From assembly GCA_947247005.1 (NCBI GenBank), contig OX365948.1, forward strand, positions 2,108,001 through 2,172,000: a stretch of DNA of 64,000 nucleotides, read 5' to 3'. Under the pieces are notes generated by a model. It worked only from the letters and a program-made list of their open reading frames with translations, ran no database searches and was not told the DNA's origin. The stretch's first letter is position 1. Every line of letters starts with the position of its first letter. A program made the translations under genes and the position numbers. Origin of the DNA: Spisula solida (taxonomy: Eukaryota; Mollusca; Bivalvia; Venerida; Mactridae). Shown here one piece after another: positions 43,201-58,200 of this stretch.

Positions 43201-46200
43201 AAAAATGAAAAAATAATTTTTTTTTTTCTTAAATTGATTTAAAGGCTCACAAGATCTTTTTCACAAGATCTTTATCTTTCCTTCAAACTCCTTTTTTCTT
43301 CTATCCCCCCCCCCCTTATCGTTTTTTCCTTTTTTTCCTTTCTTCTTTTTCTCCTCTGATCAAATATCAAACCACCCTCTTTAAGAAACAATTCAGTACA
43401 CATACTAATAACCACATGACAATTCAATCAAACAAATATAACTTATCTTGTGTTAATTGTTGTTGTTGTTGTGTGCATTGTATTGTTTTTTTGATGTATC
43501 TATATGTATCTGAAAACTGAATAAAAAGTAAAAACACAGAAGTAAACACTTATCCAACCTATGATCAGTGGATGTATATATTAAGTATGCAGTGTTTCCA
43601 TTAACGCAAATCACGAATAAGAAGGAACATCCAGACATTTTTGTTAACTCTATATGAACCAACTTACCTGATGATGTATCTGGAACTGGTGTGGCTGTGC
43701 TAGGAATTCCGTGTAAACGCTCATCATCTGATGATGACTGGCTTCTCGAACTTTTCCGTCTTTTACTCCTACTATCTTTCTGTGAAGTACTTTTAAAAGT
43801 ACCAGATGTCCGTGACGACTTACTGACTTTAGGTGAACTTTCTGAAGTATCATCTGATGATGATTTCCTTTTGTTTGTCTTTGATGTTTTACTGCGTGAC
43901 TCAGTTACACGATTTATTTTAGAACCACCTATGAGACTTTCTAATTCAGCTTGTTTATCAACAATGTCCATGTCATGGTATTCCTCACTCACTGTGTGAC
44001 TTTGTCTTTTTCCTTTCCGCAATTTGTCTTTTTTCTTAGCACTCACTGTTTTACCTTTTTTTTTAATAGCTTTATGACTTTTTTTGCTTTTACTTTCTTT
44101 TGTTCTAACAGATTTGCTTTTACTATTTTTAGATACACTATCTTCATCACTTTTATCTCCCTCATTACCAACATTAACGTAATCATCAGTAAAACTGACA
44201 CCATCAGTCTCAGCATGTTCATTAGGGTTTGTCTCAATGTCATCATTTACACCATCGGTCTCAGCATGTTCAGTAGGGTTTGTCTCAATGTCATCATTTA
44301 CACCATCGGTCTCAGCATGTTCAGTAGGGTTTGTCTCCATGTCATCATTTACACCATCGGTCTCAGCATGTTCAGTAGGGTTTATCCCAATAGCATCATG
44401 TACAAACTCATTCACAATATTTTCAGAATCCTGCTTTGAACTTGTTTTTCTTTTTCCTTTCACAGGTTTATTAACTTCATTTTCTAATATTTCAGAACTT
44501 CCTTGAACTTCCTTAACAACATGAGTGGTTTTTCTTCTGTTTTTTGCTGTTTTTGAAGTCTTTCTATTCTTTGTCTCTGATTTGACCATTCTTGACTTTT
44601 TAGTATCATAATCAACATCATCATTTGATATAGAATTAGAAGTTCTTTTTTCACTTTTTACTTTCAATTTAGATTTTTTTCCTTTATCATGTGCAATAAA
44701 TGTCTTTTTCACTTCCTCCATAATAACAATGTCATCATCAGAATCAACATCAGCTTCTTCAGCACTTTTATCAGAGTTGTATTGTTTCCTACTTCTAGAT
44801 GTCAGACACATAATATCACAATCATCGTCATCATCATCATCTACATTGGCGTGTCCACTGTTGTTGCTGGCTTTAGATATAACATGCAATTCACCAGATA
44901 ACTTTGTTGGGTTAGGTGCAGTTTCCTTCGTCAGCTCCTGATTGGCCACATCTATCCTACAAACAGATGATTATCACCATTAACAGTGTGCAATGTACTG
45001 TAAATCTGGTATTATTCGCGGTAGTTTAATTTTCGCGATTCGTGCTCATCGCGAAATCATCATCCCGCATAAGTATACTTCCATAACATTAGACATGTCT
45101 GGGAAATTTCAAAAGTAAATATAAACCACATAAACAAGACATTTTGGGTCGCAAATTTTATATTATTTTGGTATGCATGTAGAATATTTATATAACATAC
45201 GTGTACTTGTATAAGGGACTTATGAGACAATTACCTTCACAAGCATGAAATTGTTAGAACATTTGTTTAGAAAACAATAAAGATTGATAGACATGTTACA
45301 AACGACACCCTATTAACTAACTGTGAAAACCCGATATAATGTGTGAAATGCATTAAACAAACTACAGTATTCAACTTATGACAGATCTAGTAATTAGAAA
45401 TGATCCATTTTTGGTTAAATTTATTACATGCTTAAATGTTTTTATTTACTAGAATTTGTTCACTTTTTGTGGTTTTGCTCGCAAATTTAATATTTGGGTT
45501 CCTCGATCTCATCAATTCGCGAAATAAGTTCAAAACCAAAAATCACGAAATAAAGCTCACGCGGATATAAAGTGATTTACAGTATTCCCTCCTGATTGAT
45601 GACTAGCTGTTAATATTCAATCAGTACCTGTTTTTGTACAGCCAATAATATCATGAGCGCATTTAATTCATGTTGACATAGTTTGCACAATTTAGTGAAG
45701 ATGGCCAATGAATTGTACCAGATAGTGATGGGACATCAGTTGCAAATCATAATCGATCATCGGTTAGAATCGGCTTGCACTTCTGATGCGATTTTACCGA
45801 TTAATAATCGGTAGAACAGTGACTAATACACGGCATGCTAATGACTGTTTTTCCTGCTTCTCAAGTGCTCATTTTGCGCGTATTACGTGTAAAATATTTT
45901 CACCTGGACGCTGGGCTGCAATTGTAACTTTGATTCGAAACAAAACATTTACTCTCTTTGAATCATTAGCCAGGCTCAATGAGCATCCAACAATTGAATC
46001 TATCTTAAGGTTTGCTCCGCTATTCTGGCCATGACTGATATTTTCAATCATTTCAGAGGGACCAGAGCCTCTGATGTTGTAATAAAATAAACAACAAATA
46101 AAAAAATTATAATTCAGTTAAACTCATTATCACAAAAGTTGCAGAAATTAGAACGTCACATGCAATAAAGTAATCATTGCCAACTTGATCTGTGACTTTT

Positions 46201-49200
46201 GTCGTTGAAAATATTCTTAAGAACGGTGTTTTTGTCACTCCCAGTGAAAATGGGTTTTTTATTTGACCAAAAACGTTAAGAAGCGTAGTTTCGAAAATAG
46301 GTGACAAAGATAAAATCGGCGATTTTCTGTAGACGTTTTACTATTGAGTTTGAAGAAATTGTTTGGATTGGTTATAATAGGCATTTGTTGGTTGAAACTT
46401 CAATGTTTTAAAATTTCATATCAAATATTGGATTCAAGAAATCTTAACTTACATTTCGTTATAATTATCCGATGATCGATTATGGATGAATGACATCGAT
46501 TATCGGAATCGGCTGACTTCTGCAAGCCACTAATCGATGTTATCCGATAATCGGTACATCACTAGTACCAGACAAACTATAAACTTACATAGCACACATT
46601 TGTTACAGTTCAAAGCCTGATCAATACTAGAAGTGTCCAGCCAATAAGGGTAAGTAATTTTGAAAATTTTATAATGCAACTTAGAAGGTGAGAGTTGATT
46701 TTCTATGGGCCGCCCAGTTTCACCCTGATGTTAATAGAATGTACACATTTTGTTTGTGTTTGGAACTTATCAAGCAATAAATTGTCAAACATGATTATAC
46801 GCCATCTATTTTTGGAAACACGTTTGTATCTATAACTTAAAGAAATCCTGTAGTACAAAATGTCAGCATTTTGGAAATTGCAACAGTCAAAGGGTCAATT
46901 GAAACAATTCAACTTCGGTACAAAATTTTCCTTGTGAAGGCAACAGAAGGACAGGGGTCCTACTGAGGCGTAATACCAAATCCTGAAAACAAGTCGCAAG
47001 TCTGTTTCAGGTGCCATAGTATACACCAAAAACTCAAGTTCAAACATGATTCATTTGTTAAAATTCAGGTAATGAAATTTTAAATGACCATAACTTTGTC
47101 AATTCTTTGTATTTTATCATCCATTAACTTTCATATTCTGCAGAAAAGTTTATTCTTTCTTGTGCAGCAAATCTGGATTTCCGGATAATTCAGAAATTGT
47201 AAGACCCCTGTATGATAGTGATGAATGTACCCCCGGTACATACCGTTTACGATGTTTCAGTATTGACTCTTCACTCTTCTCCAGAGCCGAGTAAGACAAT
47301 CTGTAATATATCAATACATGAATATTTTACTAGCATATATAAAAACAAGACTGCGTTCAATAAACGCTTATGCCCCCTGTGGAAGCCTTGTCCATAAATA
47401 AGTCTAAGTCCAAAATTAGGTCAAGGTGAAGGTCAATATGGGGTTAGGTGATACTGGCGTGTGGAGAGTGTTCATATACAACATCCATGCAAGTTTGGAA
47501 GCTTTGTAGCAAGCCATAATGATGCTAGAAGAAACGGTCAATTTGGGTTAACCAGGACAGACGGACCAACGGACGGATGAACGGACAGGTGAATCACTAT
47601 ATGCCTCCCGATCTATCGATACGGGGGCATAAAAAACAATGTGCTCCTTTACACTTGTAAGACAAATAATTGTATTTCATAATCTTCTCTATGGTTTAAG
47701 AATGTTTTTCGACACTGGTTCCTGAGCACAAGTGGGTGTTTAAGTAGTATTGAGATAATTCAAAACATGAATAAACACTAAAAACTTATCGGACATGTTC
47801 GTTTATGATGTATGGCATGCAGTCTGCATTCCTTACAAAATCAGCATGCCCACTGGAATTTTAAAAAGTGGGTATATGTATCCACTAGTTTTGGAAAAGT
47901 GGGTACAGGCCCAAAAACGTGGGTACTGTAATTTTTGTATGTGGAAATGGAGGGAAATCATATCTGATTTGTGAATGTATTTTCGGTCCGGGTCGGGTTT
48001 TTAAACATTCTTAAAATAATGGCTGCCAATTTGCGCAAACTTTCCAAAATGTTTTATCCTAAATTAATGATAACAAACCCAATACTGTTTCAGATTACCA
48101 TCGCACTAGTAGTAACATGCTGTTATGACAAAATGACGACCTCATTCACTTGATTAATTAGTAGAAATAGTGCCTCGGCACTTGGACGTAATACGAATGA
48201 GTCTGGATGTTGACGCATGTCGTCTAACGATTTTCAATTAAAAAGCAAGCGTTTTGCCGAGATTGTTTATTAGTAGGGCCCACTCAAAATGCGTACCCGC
48301 ACGCACTGACATTGAAAAAATTGCGCGGACATCGTGTTTTCTGCATGAAAAATGCAGGATTCTGCGTGACTGGGCATGCTGAAAATAATATTACACAAGG
48401 TAATGAATTGATTCGGGTATGACTGAATTTGAAAATTATTTCTTTGACAACCATCAATAAATGTTTCACCTTTGGCGAATTCAAGAAAAAGATCTACACA
48501 TAACAGCTAAACATTTTAGTTATTTGATTAGTCCAAATTATTCCATGAAATAGTTCCAGTATTATTTCAGGAGATAAACACACGGGTATAGTTGATCAAC
48601 CAATCAGATTGCTCCCTACATAATTTACGACATCAATGACTAGAAGTTGAAGTAGGCAAAGATCTAAAATATTTAGGTCTTTGAAGTAGGATAGATCACG
48701 GTATTAGAGGAATTCTTGTTCTGAATGCAGAGTATTTTACTGTGAAATCCACAGTCTATCTCATGCCTTTTTTGTTGGAACATCTCTCAGGCAGATTAAA
48801 CTTAAAATCACACTATGAACTCTGATACAATGTTTTTCAACATTTTTCAAAGAATAAAATAATCAGAAACAAATAAGAATACCTTTTGCGAGTTCTATCA
48901 AAGCTGACAACTGATGAAGGGGCATCCAGCTTTGTTATAGAACCACTTAGATTTCCAGCCACGTCAATATTTGTACAAGTCCTAGATTTGTCGTAACCAT
49001 CAATCTCTCTAACAGTTTGTGTATCTAGAACAGTTTGTGTAACCACATCATGAGCAGGATCTGATTGATCTTCAATCTCAACATCATCAGTCTCATCATA
49101 AATGTCTTCATACACACTACTAGTATTTGGCACATTGTTTCTAGAAGATTTTGAGATATTTACAGTATGAGAAATATTTGTTTTATCAGGAACTTCATCA

Positions 49201-52200
49201 ACAGCTTCATCAACAGCTTCACCAACAGTTTCCTCTATCTCAGCATCATCATTGTGAATGCTATCTTCGTCTGGTTCACTCAATCTTTCATCATTTTCAT
49301 CCTCACTCTCTATAACCTCACTTTCTGTATGAAATGTTGTAGACTTTCTCCCTGATTGATGTACAGACACTGACTGTTGATGTGAATGTTGTGAATGATG
49401 ATGTGATTCACTGTTTCCACCAGTCACTATCTGATTACTACACATTTCACCAACACTCATTTTACCCCGAGTTGTATTTTCTCCATTTTCTAACGGTGTA
49501 TCAGTAGCACTACCATATTCCTCACCATCTGAGATATCATGAGAGATATCTACTGCAGAGGTTCCATCAGTCTTAGATAGTTCCACATGTTGTTCTATAG
49601 GTGAATGTTCCTCATCTGTAACTTCATCATTCACCTCTTCATCTTCTGTTTCTGTTGTCTGACTTTCCACCTCTCTATCAGACAGATCAGTGACATGAAT
49701 GTCTTCAGTATTGATACCATCTAAAACAGACAACATCTTAGCTACAGTAATTTAGTCGTTATGCCATCACTGCCAACGAAGGCCACATTGTAAATAAGTT
49801 CAAGCAGTATCAAGCATCAAAAATTACCTTCAGTTAATAGTCTTCATTATAATTTATACTAGATGATTTCATAGACATTGTGAGAAGCCAGACGAGAGGC
49901 TGAAACACACCCCTCTCAAGAAAACAACATCAAGCTGAAACAAGCAAGTGCCAAATTCCTGAGAACCAAGATCCAGACAAGACGAGAAAGTTGGAGAGAA
50001 AAGACGTCATCTCTAAACATGGAAAAGGATGGTACGAAGCTTTGGAAGCTCACCAAACAGCTGAATGATGAAGGAGGTAACAACAGAAGCACAACAACCT
50101 TGGTAGAAAATGAAACACTGTTGGTAGGAAAACAGGCTGCAAACAGTTTCGCTAAAAATTATGAAGGTGTAAGTAACATCCCGATCAGCAGACACCATCA
50201 GAGAGAAGCAAGGAGAGAAGAAAGAGAGAGAAGAGGCAATAGTTCTGAAGAGGAAGTGATGGAAAAAGATCTCACACTGAACGAGCTACAGATAGCACTG
50301 AAACAGCTCAAGGCCAAGAAGTCTCCTGGTCCAGATAAAATCACAAATGAGATGCTGACCCATCTTGGCTGTTTTGCAATGAACACGCTCCTGAAAATTT
50401 ACAACCTCAGTTGGAGAGAAGGAAAACTTCCACAAATTTGGAAAGAGGCGACCATGATTCCCATACCTAAACCTGGGAAGGACCGAAAAAAGGCATCAAG
50501 CTATCGCCCCATCAGTCTCACCAGCGTAGTTGGAAAAACAATGGAGACCATTGTAAATCAGCGAATGAAGCGATATCTGGAGACCAACAAATTACTGGCA
50601 AACCAACAAGCTGGTTTCAGAAAATTTCGATCCACTGAAGATCAGACGACATACCTAGCCCAGGAGATTGAAGATACATTCCAAGAGAAAAAAGTCACTT
50701 TAGTCACTTGGATTGATCTCCAGAGAGCTTTCGACAAAGTGTGGACTGATGGCCTCCTTGTAAAGTTGCTACGGAATGGGATAGGAGGCACCATGTACAA
50801 GTGGATGAAGTCGTATCTGTCTAACAGAAGAGCGAGGGTCAGTGTGGATGGGAACAAAAGTCGTAAGTTCCTCCAACGTCACGGAGTTCCTCAAGGTGGA
50901 GTATTGTCACCAACGCTCTTTCTTCTCTTCATAAATGACCTGGTTTCCGACCTACCCAGAGGGATCAAGGCAGCCCTTTATGCTGATGACCTTGTGCTCT
51001 GGTGTTCAGAAGAGCATGCAACAACTGCCACATACAGGATGCAACAAGCTGCAGACCAGCTATCCGCATGGGCAGAAGACTGGTGCGTACAAGTAAACAC
51101 AGACAAATCCTGTACCACTCTATTCTCGCTGTCACCTAAGCAGAAGGCTGGTACCATCAAGGTTAGTGGCACACCTTTGGTTGAAGTAGATAAGGCCACA
51201 TATCTAGGAGTGACGTTTGACAAGCGACTTACATGGAAGCACCATCTAGCAGCAGCGGAAAACAATGCACGCAGAAAACTAGCCATACTAAGGAAATTGG
51301 CTGGCACCAGCTGGGGGGCTGATGAAAACATTCTGAAAACTGTGTACAGTGGAACAGTCAGACCCCACCTTGAATATGGCTCCACAGCTTGGATGACTGC
51401 TGCAAAGACAAACCAACAATCGCTAGACAAAATCCAGAACCAGGCGTTAAGAATCATAACTGGAGCAATGCGGACAACCCCAATTAAGGCCATGGAGGAA
51501 GTCACTGCCATTCCACCTCTAAGTAAAAGAAGAGATGCAAAAGCTCTAATGCAAGGCAGCAAATACCAATTCTTGCCAGACCACCCCATGAAATCAAGGC
51601 TTGATGCACCAACCAAAAATCGTCTGAAAAGGGGAAGCTTTGTACATGAAACAAAGAAGTTGACAAGAAAATATGCTGCCAGCCTTGGACCTCCAACGTC
51701 TACTCTGGATTGGTCGGGAGCAATGGAACCATCAAAGTATGACCTGTCAAATATCAACATAAGCAAGAAGGTACAAGGACTACAGTCGGATGTGGAAGAT
51801 GAAAAATCCAGAAAATTCCTGACACAAGCCATGATCTCAGAAGACTACCCTTCTGAGACATGGACCCATGTGTACACGGACGGCTCAGCAACAGCTGCAA
51901 TACAAGATGGAGGTGCTGGAGTTTTCATCCTACATACATCGGGTGTGTCTGAGACAGCAAGCCTACCAACAGGAAAGCACTGTACAAATTACAAGGCAGA
52001 AGTGGATGCCATTATGCAGGCAACCAAAACTATACAAGAGTCCGAAGAGAACTGTGAACAGGTGGTTATACTGACTGATGCTTTATCCGTCCTTGATGCC
52101 TTAACAAGTGCCAAACTGCCTTCACTTGCCAGGGAACTACACATACTCGGCAAGAAACGAAGAGTGTGTCTTCAATGGATACCCGCACACTGTGGTGTTC

Positions 52201-55200
52201 CTGGAAATGAGACGACAGACAGACTGGCAAAAGAAGGAGCGCAAGGCAACCAACCGCTGAATAACATCTCGCATGAAGAAAAGCTCACCATGATTAAGTC
52301 ACTTGCAAGAGCACAGTCACCAAAAGACGCCTACCATCTGCTTGAACGATGGGAGCAAGTGGTTATATTCAGACTTCGCACAGGACACAACAGGCTCAAT
52401 GCCCATATGTACGAAAAACTGAAGCTGTCCGAAACACCAAAGTGCTCCTGTGGTGTGACAGACCAGACAACAGAGCACATACTCCAACAGTGCCACCTGT
52501 ATGAACCATCAAGAAAACGTATATGGCCAGTTTCAACCACCCTAGACAAGAAACTCCATGGCAAGAAGGATGACCTCAAGAGGACTGCTTCCTTTATCGC
52601 TATGACCGGGGTGGTTGTGTAGACAGTGAACGAAAAGAAGAAGAAGAAGAGATTTATACTAGCGCAGAGAAACATGCACACTACAGGCAAATACAGACCT
52701 CTGGCATACGGTTACAGTTTCATATGACCCATTGATCCAAGAAATTTCAGAAGTTTCATTTTGACCATAAATATTCTGCAAGAATAGTAATTTTTAACTT
52801 TAAAATTAAAGGACAGTTTGACAACAAATGTTCAAATCTGGGATCGAGTAATGACTAGAAATGTGGAAATTACTCAACAACCAGACAATCTGGCACAAAT
52901 TGATACATACTGTTTTCAATATATAACTTTAACATCGTCTGTTTTATATTAAACAGTCACATGAGTGCAGACTGACAGAAAGCATGGTTTGCAAGTGACT
53001 TACTAAGTCACAATTCACGTTATACTTGAAATAATGACATAGATACCTGTAGCATAATGCCCTGATGAATGAACTGATGAACTCTTTGCTAAGCTAGACG
53101 GTACATACTCCTGCAAAGTAAAATAATAGAAAAAACCTCACACATGTATAACAGTACACAACAAATCTATAAATGTACGTCCCCTCTATCCTACGCTAGG
53201 GGTATAAAAACAAAGAAGCATGTATCTTTTAGAAAATCATGAGGGTCAGTCTGCAAAATTAGCACTTGTCCAGGGTAAGTACTTGTTGATTTGGGCAAGT
53301 AACTTCTGCAGTAATTATACATAGAGTGTATAGGAAAACTATTCCGTTCTGCCGATTTGGGCAAGTAGTTTAAAATCATAAATTCACAGACTGGAGGGTC
53401 CTAACTCTCAATCTAATATAGTTAATATACATTTATAATCAAACTGAGTTGATAATTTGTTGCCCTATATGCATGGTATCCAATTTAGTTAGGATTGGTT
53501 ATGAAATAGAGATGCCAGTAGTGTAAACAATCAAAATTATGAACCACCTCAGGATGAGTCAGCCGTCATAATAGTCAACATTTAGAACATAGTGCATTAG
53601 AACACAGGTGAGATATAACAAATACAAGACTGCGTTCACTAAACGCTTATGCCCCCTGTGGAAGCCTTGTCCATAAATAAGTCTAAGTCCAAAATTAGGT
53701 CAAGGTGAAGGTCAAAATGGGGTTAGGTGGTACAGGCGTGTGGAGAGTGTTCATACACAACATCCATGCAAGTATGAAAGCTTTGTAGCAAGCCATATTA
53801 ATGCTAGAAGAAACGGTCAATTTGGGTTAACCAGGACGGACGGACGAACGGACGGACAGGTGAATCACTATATGCCTCCCCATCTATTGATAGGGGGGCA
53901 TAAAAATAGAAATAACATACATGATGTGCACTTCTTCGAGCTTCTCTCATGGATACACTAAGTCTGGATGACACAGTGGATACATCTGGAAATACAATGT
54001 TAAGAAATTAGATTAGGGAAGCAGATTATCTTCATGTATGTCCATGGATACCTAACTATCACACTACTATCAAACTACCAGGTATATTTCTCCTACGTCA
54101 ATTAAATTCAATGTGACTTATTTTTCTTTTGCATTATAAATTGAATTTCAGAATAAGAGTAATGGCAGAGTGAGCCCTGAAAGAGTGGAGCAACCATAAG
54201 TTTTAATGAAATGATTTTTGTCCGATAAGAGATCTTTGTAAAAATTATCATTTCAGGAGTTTTCTCCCTTCTAAATACTCCTTAACCTTCGCAATATTAA
54301 CATGTGATGTATGATATCAACTAGCAGGGCTCGACACAAACACTGGTCCGCTGGTCCGAGACCAGTGAAAATCCAGAAGGACCAGTAACTGTCCCATTTA
54401 CAAATTGGGCGCTTTTGCCCTGTCGGACCAGTGGCCAAAATAGTTAGTGTCTAGGCCTGACTAGAAAGGTTTTTGACACAAAATATGTTTCCCACAAAGG
54501 GCAACAACTCTAAACAAAATTCATCTGACCTTAATTAGAACATTGAACAAATAGTGATATCCCTCAACAGTTAAATCATAATTTTCAGACAGACATTTTG
54601 TTAATAAAATATCACAAAAACTTGAAGAACAAGGCTTACCGGATTCAGACAAATAATCATCAAAATTTTCAAAGCCATCTTCATTGAGCGTTATTTTCTT
54701 GTTTGCTGTTACATCTTTACCAGTTCTCCTAAAATTATTTCAATGTTTTATAAACACTGTCATGCTCTACAAGGTACAGGAAATGTTTATAGAATCAAAG
54801 CAACACAGTTATATTTTTTTATCACATAACCTGCGGTCCAGGAGTGCCGTAAAGCCGAGCCGTAAATATCGTTCGGCACTCCCAAACTGTGCAATAAATA
54901 TTTAAATTAGCTTGACGTGACGTTAGCCAATCCATACATTGATCCGTCAATGAGGTCAGGATAATATCAACCACGCCATGACGTCGCGCTAATTGTACCG
55001 CTTAATTTTGACGGAAACATATGCAGCGTACATCATCCTTTTGAACGATAATGAGCGTTTTCTTAGGTTATGGGATAAATAGAATCTTACTTTCGTGCTC
55101 ATTACATACGAGTTTTATTAAACTCGTCGACAAAAACAATAAGACACTCGGCAAAGCCTCGTGTCATATCATTTTGTCCACTCGTTTAATAAAACTCGTA

Positions 55201-58200
55201 TGTAATGAGCACTCGTGCAAGATCCTCTATATCATGCATGATACAAAATTAACATTTATTAATTAAACAAAGGCCTATTTCAGTAATAAGGTGCATTCTG
55301 GTTCAAGGTATACAGTCATGGCGAAAGGATTTTGGACTCAGTAGGACATTGGTCTGACAGGCTTACAGGATCTGTCAGACCGAATGAGAATCCGACGGAC
55401 CGAAAACATGTAGGAAAAATATTGACAAAAGGATGGTTTTTAAAACAATATCCTTTTAAGACACTCTTAAGCCTTTTAAACTTCATTACATCAAAGGCTC
55501 AATTCCTTATAATCAAACAGAGGGTTTATACGACCTCTTCTCCAAGGAAAATGAATTTTATCAGAACAAAATAAGTCCCCCATATTACATGTAGCAGTAC
55601 TTTTCCCCTTAAATGAAGGTAAAAACAAGACTGCGTTCAATAAACGCTTATGTCTCCTGTGGAAGCCTTGTCCATAAATAAGTCTAAGTCCAAAATTAGG
55701 TTAAGGTGAAGGTCAAAATTAGGTTAGGTGATACAGGCGTGTGGAGAGTGTTCATACACAACATCCATGCAAGTATGAAAGCTTTGAAGCAAGCCATATT
55801 AATGCTAGAAGGAACGGTCAATTTGGGTTAACCAAGAATTTGGCCCTTCAATAAGTCTAAGTCCAAAATTAGGTCAAGGTGAAGGTCAAAATGGGGACTG
55901 CGTTCAATAAACGCTTATGCCTCCTGTGGAAGCCTTGTCCATAAATAAGTCTAAGTCCAAAATTAGGTCAAGGTGAAGGTCAAAATGAGGTTAGGTGATA
56001 CAGGCGTGTGGAGAGTGTTCATACACAACATCCATGCAAGTATGAAAGCTTTGTAGCAAGCCATATTAATGCTAGAAGGAACGGTCAATTTGGGTTAACC
56101 AAAAATTTGGCCCTTCAATAAGTCTAAGTCCAAAATTAGGTCAAGGTGAAGGTCAAAATGGGGTCATGTTATACAGGCATGTGGAGAGTGTTCATATACA
56201 ACATCCATGCAAGTATGGAAGCTTTGTAGCAAGCCATAATGATGCTAGAAGAAACGGGTCAATTTGGGTTAGCCGGACGGACAGGTGAATCACTCACTAT
56301 ACGCCTCCCTATCTATCGATACGGGGGCATAAAAAAGACTTCTCGGGAATGCCAACAAGAGCCCCATTTTAGCAATCAACTGTCACCTTTAGTTTCCACT
56401 TAATCATTAATCATGCTTTCTTAAAGTTCTTTTTAAAAAAAAAATGTTTTCATTGTATGAACCATCAAGGCATTTCACTTTTTTGTCCCTGGTATTTCAA
56501 TTCTGAATGCATACAGACTATAGTCATTCCACATAAAAAATGGATGCCATAGTTGCCGCGAGTTTCACGCTCGATGGTAAGTTGATAACAAATGCATTAT
56601 TGCTTCAGTGATGTCGCACTTATAATTTAACAAGAACTATAGGCGTCGTCCACTTGCTCGATAGAGAAATAATATCAAGCGAATGAAACTTAATTTTACC
56701 TAATTTTAATGGAGAATGGGTAGAGGCTGTAACATAGCCGTAACGGTCCGGACAATAAAAAAATTTATCGTCAGACTTTTTGGACTGACAAACTGCAGAG
56801 TTTCGTCGGCCCAAAGTGGACGCTCGTCGGCTTTCGCCATGACTGGGTATATTGAACAAACTGCACTAATTTACTAAATTCTTTCCACATCAAACTAAGC
56901 TAGACTGTCCAAAGAGAAGGAAATATTTAAGGTAACCTCACAACTCTGTAAGTACTACCGGTATTTTATATTGTTCAGTATAAAATACTCTCACATCCAT
57001 TACCAATTCAAAACCAACATAAGTTTATTCAAAGTTCAGGTTAATTTTCCTCATTAAATAAAACAACTGCACATTCATACCTTCCAATTTTTTTGTTTCT
57101 CAACCAACCAAATTTTGTACCATTTAGATGTCCTTCCTAAAACACAATTAAGTATGGTATGTATAATGAATTTGTGGTTATGTTTTGAAACATCATTAAA
57201 GATCAAATGATTATGGTAAATAGGATATGGGCTGAAAAAAAATGAGTAGGGGGCTATATATATTTCGATGGGTAGGTAGCATTACCATAAACAAACATTT
57301 TTTAAGGACGGCCCTATCCTAGATTTAGGTGAAGTACCAATATGTTAAGTTCCATTTGTTAAATTAAGACAAAACAAACAGGAATATCAAATATCAGAAA
57401 AGAAACAGAAATGTTATTTCTGAATCCTGATAATTTAAAACATTCATGTTAAACATGTTACAGTAATACTGTATCTAAGTAAAAAGAAAATATTTATCTT
57501 TTGTTAAAAAAAACCCTGTTTACAAAAATCCTCCAACATAGGGCAGCATACCCCTCCCCCTTCAAAAGTGTGAGGGTGCTGATTTATTTGACAAAAAATA
57601 AAACATTCATCTGATCTACCTGAGAAAGTGTGGATCTTCCTGCTGTAGTATTATATGCTGAGTTAGGCATGCTCTGTGACATAGAGCTGTGATTCTTGCT
57701 ATCAGCTATGGACAGATTGCTATGTTGGCTAGAAGTTACAATGTTTGACAGTGATGGATGATTCTCCTTACTCTCCTGAGAAGCAGCAGAGTCCGACTCT
57801 TCTGATACACCATGTAATCTGGACATTTCTCGGGTAACATCCATATCTGTAAGATCATACATGTACAAGTCATATACTCGGTGACGGTGTCTTTTCATGC
57901 CTAAATACAGACTGAATATAGTGCAACACTTTAGGACGGTCCTGAACATATTATTTTCTATTGGAAATGATAAAATATTATAATTAATCATATTAATCAA
58001 AAGTTATTAAAGAAGTTACAGCCATATTGAGCCGATACAAGCCGATTCCAGTCTATACTGGTTAAACATGTCGCTTTGTCAACCTTTAGTAACTTTATGC
58101 CAATTGTACTATTTACAGTCTATGCAATACATTGGTGTCAAGCTTCAACGATAATTAATATTCTAAACAAACAAACCTGACTCAGAGAAGTAGTCATCAA

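Noticed and set aside
43951..44439. A 162-residue plus-strand frame with repeats
   Set aside because: It is the antisense of CENP-C exon 10; the repeats are the coding minisatellite read backwards.
50978..51832. A 284-residue minus-strand frame
   Set aside because: It is the mirror of the LINE reverse transcriptase frame, with no domain of its own.
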